From the NCBI GenBank assembly GCA_020696885.1, contig JAJFMS010000014.1:1-13336 (forward strand): DNA of 13,336 nt, read 5' to 3'. Below the pieces are notes generated by a model. The model was not told the origin of the DNA and did not search any database. It was given only the letters and a program-made list of their open reading frames with translations. This DNA is from Armatimonadota bacterium. GTDB taxonomy: Bacteria; Armatimonadota; SYMT01. The number at the start of each line of letters is the position of its first letter. Within the stretch, counting starts at the first letter, position 1. Both the position numbers and the translations under genes were made by a program. Below, one piece after another: positions 8,397 through 13,336 of this stretch.

Positions 8397-9446
8397 TCAC
8401 GGGGTGCGCGAGCGGATCACGTCGATGAGGGTCACGGTGTGTCCGGCCACACTGCCGCCCGCGGACCACTGGTAGGAGCGGTCGGAGAAGGTCTGGTAGC
8501 CGCCGCTCACCGTGGACGACTCCGCCATCGCCCAGTTGAAGCGCCCACCGGACACCGAAGCGATGAAGCCCTGTGCGATGTTCTCGCGGCCCCCGCTGAT
8601 CGCGGAGTTCTCCCCCTGCGCTTCGTTGCTGGTGCCCCCGGTCACGGACGAGTAGTTGCCGGTGGACTTGTTGTAGGCCCCGCCGGAGACCGTGGAGCAC
8701 GTGGCCGGCGCCTCGTTCCAGAACCCGCCGTTGATGGCTGCGGCCGTGCCGCTGACCTTGTTGCGCGAGCCCCCGCTGATATGGGTGGAGGTGCCGGACG
8801 CCTCCCCGTTATCACCGCCCCCGATGCTGGAGAAGCGTCCGGACGCGAGGTTGGTGAGGCCCCCGCTGATGGAAGCCTGAATTCCGGTCACCGTGTTGTC
8901 CGCACCGCCGCTGATGGCGCCGAACTCGGCACCCGGCTTCACCTGCCCGTGGTAGCCGCCGCTGACCGACGCATAGGGGGCCGCAATGGAACTGAAGCGC
9001 CCCACAACCAGTCCGCCGTAGCTGCTAAAGCTGTTCGCGGAGCCGATCATCACATTGTGGGAGCCAGTCCGTAGGTCTTCGTTTGGATTCCCCAGCTCTC
9101 CGTAGCCCACGATCAGGTTTCCGAGACCGTTCGCCGACTCCGTAGTACTCTGCCCATTGCGAAGGTGAAGGTTGGCCCCGGTCAGATACACCTCGCGGCC
9201 GTCGGCGGAGACCGAGAAGTGGCTGAGCAGCCCTTCCAGGTACCGGAGCCGGCGCACCACCGAAGGAGATGCGGTGGATCCGGCGGCCTGCCCGGGCGGC
9301 AGGGCCAGCGCGAACAGGGAGACCACCCCGAAGAGACAGGCGGCCCGGCGCCACCAACGCATCTGCCACTCGGTGCGGCGCTGGTCCTGTTTCAACTCGC
9401 CGATGCCGCGTTCGAGCGCCTCCAACCGCTCTGATAATCGATCCAT
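8397..9446 (-). CDS. Membrane-anchored YadA-head-like beta-roll protein, longer paralogue
   Basis: The protein has 349 residues from the ATG at 9446, supported by AAGGGAG (9460-9454) seven bases upstream. Residues 1-28 form a short amphipathic coiled coil (LSERLEALERGIGELKQ). About 34-54 is a membrane helix ending in GQAAG, followed by the paralogue-shared AAGSTASPSVVRRLR (54-68) and a second short heptad stretch. EVYLTGANLHLR and GSHNVMIG lead into eleven repeats of the type xxISGGxxNxASGxx. The last Gly of each SGG-like core falls at 164, 181, then every 15 residues to 316. This is the beta-roll fold known from YadA heads. The chain ends with TVTLIDVIRSRTP and no beta-barrel anchor. It was likely produced by duplication together with the downstream paralogue, 40 bases away. 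It is the first gene of the presumed minus-strand operon. An adhesive or structural surface role is inferred only. Confidence 0.83.
   Translation of the reverse strand: MDRLSERLEALERGIGELKQDQRRTEWQMRWWRRAACLFGVVSLFALALPPGQAAGSTASPSVVRRLRYLEGLLSHFSVSADGREVYLTGANLHLRNGQSTTESANGLGNLIVGYGELGNPNEDLRTGSHNVMIGSANSFSSYGGLVVGRFSSIAAPYASVSGGYHGQVKPGAEFGAISGGADNTVTGIQASISGGLTNLASGRFSSIGGGDNGEASGTSTHISGGSRNKVSGTAAAINGGFWNEAPATCSTVSGGAYNKSTGNYSSVTGGTSNEAQGENSAISGGRENIAQGFIASVSGGRFNWAMAESSTVSGGYQTFSDRSYQWSAGGSVAGHTVTLIDVIRSRTP
8472..8969 (-). repeat. Coding 45-bp repeats (15-residue beta-roll units)
   Basis: Eleven consecutive diverged units of about 45 bp encode the SGGxxNxxSG pattern. They are visible on the plus strand as repeated variants of ccgccgctgac / cccccgctgat. 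The unit length is a multiple of three and the units differ mostly at silent and loop positions, so this is a selected protein repeat rather than a CRISPR or satellite. Confidence 0.85.
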
Positions 9447-9555
9447 GCTTGGGCTCCCTTCTCTTACAAACGTGTGGCAGGACTTCAGCCAGCCAAGCAG
9501 CAACTGTGGTTCTGGTTAGCAGCACTCCGTCCGCGGCGTCCGGGAATTGCAAAAG
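9447..9555. promoter_or_regulatory. Divergent promoter and operator region
   Basis: This spacer of about 110 bases separates the minus-strand surface-protein operon from the plus-strand regulator, so it should hold both promoters and probably the regulator's operator. It contains the SD of the minus-strand gene (9454-9460), a GTCCG direct repeat (9529-9533 and 9538-9542) and the CCGCGG palindrome at 9531-9536. I could not assign convincing -35/-10 boxes by eye. Confidence 0.5.
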
Positions 9556-10650
9556 ATGCAACAGCGACATCCAGCCAAAGCGGCGTTCTATGCCGCACTC
9601 GTGGCGGCGGCCCGAAAGCGGGGTGTCCGCCAGCGAGAGTTGGCCGCGCAGCTCCAGATCGACCCGTCCATCCTGTCCCGCCGGATCAAGGGTCAGGGGC
9701 CGCTGGACAGCGAGGCGCGGGTGCTCCAGGCGATCAGAGCGCTGGGGCTGGAGGCCTCGCAGGCCTCTCTGCGGCAGCTCTGGCGAGAAGCCCATTCGGC
9801 TATCTACGAGTGCGAGTCCCACGCTCCCGCAGCGGCGGCTCCGGAGGACAACGACGCACTCCGGCGAGAGTATCGCGAGCTCCTGGTGCAGGCGGAGAGC
9901 GGCGAGCGCCTGGCGCGGCTGGTGACGGTGTGCCTGGAGCTAAGCACGTCTTGCCATGCCCTGGGACACTGGCAGCGCGCCCTGGCGTACGCCCGGCAGG
10001 CATTCGAAGTAGCCCAGTGCGGTGACGACTGCCGGCTCCAACTGGTCTCGCGCCACGAGCTGGCCCTGGTAACCCGCCTGAGCGAGCTGGGCTCCGCGGA
10101 TGCGGCGGTCTCCCAGTTTTCCGAGTTGATCCGCGTTTATCGCGAGGCGCTACCCCAGCGGCTCGTCGGTGAGGACGCGTTGGCCCGGGCGTACCGGGAC
10201 GGCGCGCGGGCGGTGGCCCGGGAGCCCGAAGGTTGGGAAGTCGCCCAGAGGCTACTCGGCGAATCGCACCGCTGGGCCGCCGACGCTGGGGTGCCGGATC
10301 GCGGGCAGTCGTTCCACACGCGCCTGGACCGCTGTGCGCTGGCGGTGCTGCGCTCCGATCGAGAGTCGGCGGAGCGTGAGTTGGCCGCTGCCGACCGGCT
10401 CCGCGGCGCCGCCGCTCGGCAGCGCGAGACCTGGCTTAACCTTCGAACCGATGCAAAGCACGGCCTGGTGGGCGCGACGGTGAGCGGCCTCGCCGGGGAC
10501 CGAGATGGATGCGTCGCAGCCGCCATCTACTGGGTGGAGCACTGGGAAGAGGCGGCGGGCATCCAGTCGCTGGAGACGGCTACCAGCGTCCTTGCCTGGG
10601 CGCACTCCAACTTCGAGAAGCCGCTGGCCCCGGCGGTCCTGCTTCGCTAA
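9556..10650 (+). CDS. Xre-type HTH transcriptional regulator with long helical TPR-like C-terminus
   Basis: The protein has 364 residues from the ATG at 9556. A TTG at 9547 would add three residues, but the only SD-like sequence, GGGA (9542-9545), fits the ATG (about ten bases) and not the TTG. Numbered from the ATG, about 10-67 is a Cro/C1-type helix-turn-helix: RKRGVRQRELAAQLQIDPSILSRRIKG, with the recognition helix SILSRRIKG. A short Ala/Pro/Glu linker at about 90-99 follows. The rest is all-helical with paired-helix units such as ALGHWQRALAYARQAFEVAQ, like TPR sensor domains that bind peptides or partner proteins. No kinase-receiver or effector-binding fold of a common type is seen. It faces the surface-protein operon and lies 41 bases before the glycoside hydrolase, so it probably regulates one or both. 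Confidence 0.8.
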   Translation: MQQRHPAKAAFYAALVAAARKRGVRQRELAAQLQIDPSILSRRIKGQGPLDSEARVLQAIRALGLEASQASLRQLWREAHSAIYECESHAPAAAAPEDNDALRREYRELLVQAESGERLARLVTVCLELSTSCHALGHWQRALAYARQAFEVAQCGDDCRLQLVSRHELALVTRLSELGSADAAVSQFSELIRVYREALPQRLVGEDALARAYRDGARAVAREPEGWEVAQRLLGESHRWAADAGVPDRGQSFHTRLDRCALAVLRSDRESAERELAAADRLRGAAARQRETWLNLRTDAKHGLVGATVSGLAGDRDGCVAAAIYWVEHWEEAAGIQSLETATSVLAWAHSNFEKPLAPAVLLR

Positions 10651-10679
10651 TCCCCCGGCCCGCCCGGTCCTCGCCCATC

Positions 10680-10691
10680 GGAGATGTAGAC
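10680..10691 (+). promoter_or_regulatory. Shine-Dalgarno site of the glycoside hydrolase gene
   Basis: GGAG at 10680-10683 stands eight bases before a GTG start at 10692. An ATG overlapping the end of this SD (10685) is followed at once by TAG and cannot be the gene start. The next in-frame ATG (10758) would cut into the signal peptide's hydrophobic core. Confidence 0.65.
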
Positions 10692-13336
10692 GTGCCGTTT
10701 CCACATCCCTGCCTCCGACGGCTGGTCATTGGCTATCTTACGCTCGGCGTCGTCATGGGCGCTTTGACCGCCGGGTCGCAGGCACTTGGCGCACCTGCCC
10801 CCGCCGCCCCTTCGCTCACGATCGCCGAGATCACGCCCGTGCCGGTGGCTGAGAACCTCGTGACGAACGGCAGCTTCGAGACGCTGAGTGACATGGTCAA
10901 GGACTGGTTCCAGGCGTGGAGGTGGGAAGGTCTGGGCACTAGCTCTACGGTCGATCTGGACTACGACACGGTCCACTCCGGCCAGCTCTCACTGCGTATC
11001 GCCAACCGGACCCCTGACGCTACTCGCTTCACCATCGTCTACATCAAGGAGCGAGTCAAGCTGCAGGCCGGCAAGATCTACACCCTCAGCGCCTACGTGC
11101 GATCCGCCGCTCCTGCGGGGTGCTGGCTGGGCATCGGCGCCGGCAACCGCTTCCGCACGCACGTCCCTGCTACCGGGAGTGAATGGAGGCGAGTGTCGCA
11201 AACGTTCGCGCCGGAGCCAGAAGACCTGGAGACCACGCCTGTCATCGCCGTAGGTGGCGGCACCTCAGCCCTCTGGGTGGACGACGTGCGCCTGGAAGAG
11301 AGCACGGAGCCCGGCTTCAACGTACCCCAGGCCGCGATCCTGACGGTAGCGCCCGGAACCCCCACCGCCGCGTCCGACGAGCCTGGCACCTTCCGATCCG
11401 ACTGGGAGCTCCACGTGCCGCCGAAGACGCAGAGCGTCCGGCTCTCCGCGTGCATCGATGGCAGCCCGATCGTCGTGCGGTCACTGGAGAGCGCGTCCGG
11501 GGTATATCGCGTGGTGCTCCGCGGCACCCGCACGCGCGCGGTGGGCGGCATGTCGCGGATCTCGGTGACCGCGACCGCGGGAGATGCGATCGCCGTGGGT
11601 GAGCAGCTCGTCCGCGAGGCGCCCCGGCACGAGGCGGAGCGCCGGCTGTCCCGCCTCCGCGAACGGATCGCCCGCCTCACCCAGACCCCTGCCGCCGCGC
11701 CCAGGCCGGCAGCCCAGACCGTGTCGGTTGCGGTGGTGCAGCGCTTTCTGCCGTTTGTGGCCGATGACCTCCAACACCAGGACTTCGATCGAGCGCGCGC
11801 CCAATTGGACCGCCTGGAGGAAATCGCCGACCGTGCCGAGGCGGCTGCTTGGCCGCGGCCGGCAAACACTGGCTCAGTCCTTCCAATGTCCAAAGCCGGG
11901 TCCCCCAAACCGGAGAGCCGGCCGTTCCGCATCGGTTACGGACACTTTGCGCAGGTGCGGGCGGACCTGGAGAAGCTGCCGGCCCTGGGCGCCAACCAGA
12001 TCCAGGTAGAAGTAGGCCCCGCCGACCTGTTCCCCACCGCCAAAACGACCCATCTCCAGCCCATCGAGGACCTGAAAGCACTGCTGCGCCGGGCGGAGCG
12101 AGCCGGGGTGGCGGTGGACCTCCTGATTAGCCCCCACTACATGCCGGACTGGATGTTCGAGCAACATCCCGAGCTCCGGTGGCCGCGGGAAGGGTTCATC
12201 CAGTACTGCATCCACGCCCCGGCCGGCCGCGAGTTTCTTCGCCACTACCTTCAGGTCCTGCTGCCCCCGCTGCGGGGGCATCCCGCGCTGCGCAGCATCT
12301 GCCTCAGCAACGAGCCGATGAACGTGGAGGCTCCCTGCCGGCCAGCCACCGCGGCCTGGCACGCATGGCTGGCGAAGCGCCATGGCACCATTGCTGCCCT
12401 CAACCAGCGCTGGGGCTCCAGCTTTGACGCCTTCAGCGACGTCCTGCTCCCAAATCCGTACCCGATCGACCAGGCCCGTTTGCCTGCGCCGCAGTGGTCC
12501 GACTTCGTTCGCTTCAACGCGGAGCAGTTCACGGACTGGCATCGGATGCTGGCGCAGTCGGTGCATACACTGACGCCCGGCGTGCCGGTACATGCGAAGG
12601 TGATGGCGTGGAGCTTCCTGAACAGCTCCGAAGTCTACTTCGGAGTGGACCCCACGCTGATGGCAGAGGTCACTGATCTCTCCGGGCACGACGCCCACTG
12701 TATCTCGTCCACCACGGCCGAATGGGCCGCGGACTGGCAGCAATCGCTGATGGCCTGCGATTTGCAGCGCTCCCTGAAGAACGCGCCGGTGTTCGACAGC
12801 GAGTTCCACCTGCTCCCGGACCGCACTCTGGAAGCTGTCTCGCCGGCTCATCTCCGGTCCGCGCTCTGGCAAGCCGCCGTTCGGGGACAGGACGCCGCCA
12901 CGATCTGGGCCTGGGAGCGAACCCGCGATCCCAAAAGCCCCTTCGCCGGCGGCATACTCCACCGCCCGGAGTTAGTGGAGGCAGTGGGTCAGACCAGCCA
13001 GCAGTTGGCAGCAGCAACGACGGCAGCCAGGCAGCTTCAGCAGGCACCGCCTCAGGTGCTGCTGCTCCACAGCACGTCCTCCCGCGTCTGGGAGGGTGAC
13101 CGTACGGTAGACTGTGAGCGCGAGGCCTACACAGCGCTCTCATTTGCCGGCTATAAGGTCGGGTTCGTGACGGAAACCCAACTCGAGCGCGGCGTCCCGA
13201 CGCCCCGGCTGCCGCTCCTGGTGCCGCACGTCGGCTACCTGTCCACGGCGGCGCTCGAGGCGCTCCGGCAGTACCGCGGCCCGATCATCGGGCTCGGCAA
13301 CGCCTCACTGCTCCAGGACGATGAATATGGCCACCC
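10692..13336 (+). CDS. Secreted family GH42 beta-galactosidase-like glycoside hydrolase with N-terminal CBM-like domain (3' end beyond window)
   Basis: The frame is open from the GTG at 10692 to the window end, 881 codons with no stop. Residues 1 to about 31-34 are a signal peptide (CLRR, then a hydrophobic core, ending SQALGA). About 55-203 is a jelly-roll domain of the CBM4/9-like type: it begins NLVTNGSFE, has SGQLSLRIAN in the middle and ends WVDDVRLEE. About 208-312 is beta-rich, and 313-330 is an Arg/Glu-rich helix (RRLSRLRERIARL) within an Ala/Pro linker. The GH42 (clan GH-A) barrel starts near FRIGYGHFAQVRADLEKL (412). The putative acid/base is Glu541 in SNEPMN; the putative nucleophile is Glu704 in VFDSEFH, a spacing of 163 that fits family 42. 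From about 789 (VLLLHS) a Rossmann-like segment matches the GH42 trimerization domain. Beta-galactoside hydrolysis is inferred from family; the true substrate may be another polysaccharide. Confidence 0.85.
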   Translation, partial: MPFPHPCLRRLVIGYLTLGVVMGALTAGSQALGAPAPAAPSLTIAEITPVPVAENLVTNGSFETLSDMVKDWFQAWRWEGLGTSSTVDLDYDTVHSGQLSLRIANRTPDATRFTIVYIKERVKLQAGKIYTLSAYVRSAAPAGCWLGIGAGNRFRTHVPATGSEWRRVSQTFAPEPEDLETTPVIAVGGGTSALWVDDVRLEESTEPGFNVPQAAILTVAPGTPTAASDEPGTFRSDWELHVPPKTQSVRLSACIDGSPIVVRSLESASGVYRVVLRGTRTRAVGGMSRISVTATAGDAIAVGEQLVREAPRHEAERRLSRLRERIARLTQTPAAAPRPAAQTVSVAVVQRFLPFVADDLQHQDFDRARAQLDRLEEIADRAEAAAWPRPANTGSVLPMSKAGSPKPESRPFRIGYGHFAQVRADLEKLPALGANQIQVEVGPADLFPTAKTTHLQPIEDLKALLRRAERAGVAVDLLISPHYMPDWMFEQHPELRWPREGFIQYCIHAPAGREFLRHYLQVLLPPLRGHPALRSICLSNEPMNVEAPCRPATAAWHAWLAKRHGTIAALNQRWGSSFDAFSDVLLPNPYPIDQARLPAPQWSDFVRFNAEQFTDWHRMLAQSVHTLTPGVPVHAKVMAWSFLNSSEVYFGVDPTLMAEVTDLSGHDAHCISSTTAEWAADWQQSLMACDLQRSLKNAPVFDSEFHLLPDRTLEAVSPAHLRSALWQAAVRGQDAATIWAWERTRDPKSPFAGGILHRPELVEAVGQTSQQLAAATTAARQLQQAPPQVLLLHSTSSRVWEGDRTVDCEREAYTALSFAGYKVGFVTETQLERGVPTPRLPLLVPHVGYLSTAALEALRQYRGPIIGLGNASLLQDDEYGH

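Noticed and set aside
8472..8969. Regular repeats that could look like a CRISPR array
   Set aside because: Units of 45 bp are contiguous, diverged, in frame and preserve a protein motif; there are no identical direct repeats separated by unique spacers.
8439..9074. A plus-strand frame of 211 codons over the long beta-roll gene
   Set aside because: Its Gly/Ala/Arg/Val-rich product follows from reading the 45-bp coding repeats on the wrong strand.
10685..10690. A start-stop minimal ORF (ATG TAG) overlapping the Shine-Dalgarno of the GH42 gene
   Set aside because: It could in principle affect initiation at the GTG, but a single six-base occurrence is easily chance and nothing else supports a regulatory role.
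11874..12962. A 362-codon minus-strand frame opposite the GH42 gene
   Set aside because: It lies antisense to the catalytic barrel whose motifs are clear, and it shows only a shadow-type composition.

Overview
The window is GC-rich, densely coding bacterial DNA with G/C-ending codons. It opens with a housekeeping gene and then passes into an accessory region of secreted and surface-type proteins. RpoC is the only good taxonomic marker. Its general form, including an acidic coiled-coil insertion between the zinc-binding clamp head and the main clamp, together with the GC content and the repeat types seen, suggests a deep-branching phylum such as Chloroflexota (Thermomicrobia-like). This is an inference; Gemmatimonadota or another GC-rich phylum is not excluded.

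Layout. 21-4433 (+): a complete rpoC, whose ribosome-binding site lies in a small inverted repeat, followed by a strong intrinsic terminator (4459-4496). 4536-5585 (+): a PD-(D/E)XK (Rpn/PDDEXK_2-type) nuclease-like protein with a C-terminal GLxx repeat tail. 5586-5765: a non-coding spacer between convergent genes, filled by two palindromes built from an 8-nt unit, CACNAAGR. 5766-9446 (-): a probable three-gene operon read right to left. It holds two paralogous membrane-anchored proteins with 15-residue YadA-head-like beta-roll repeats, then a secreted lactonase-type beta-propeller with a C-terminal extension. 9556-10650 (+): a divergently transcribed Xre-type helix-turn-helix regulator with a long helical (TPR-like) C-terminus. 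10692 to the window end (+): a large secreted family-42 glycoside hydrolase (beta-galactosidase-like) with an N-terminal carbohydrate-binding-type domain, cut off by the window edge and still open after 881 codons.

How the genes may work together. The minus-strand operon and the plus-strand regulator/hydrolase pair diverge from a spacer of about 110 bp at 9447-9555, so the regulator is well placed to control one or both arms. All four non-regulator products of this block carry a signal peptide or membrane anchor, so the block looks like a cell-surface or secreted module: beta-roll stalks, a propeller, and a polysaccharide-active enzyme. The functional link is inferred from gene order only. 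No tRNA, rRNA, CRISPR array or complete insertion sequence was seen.
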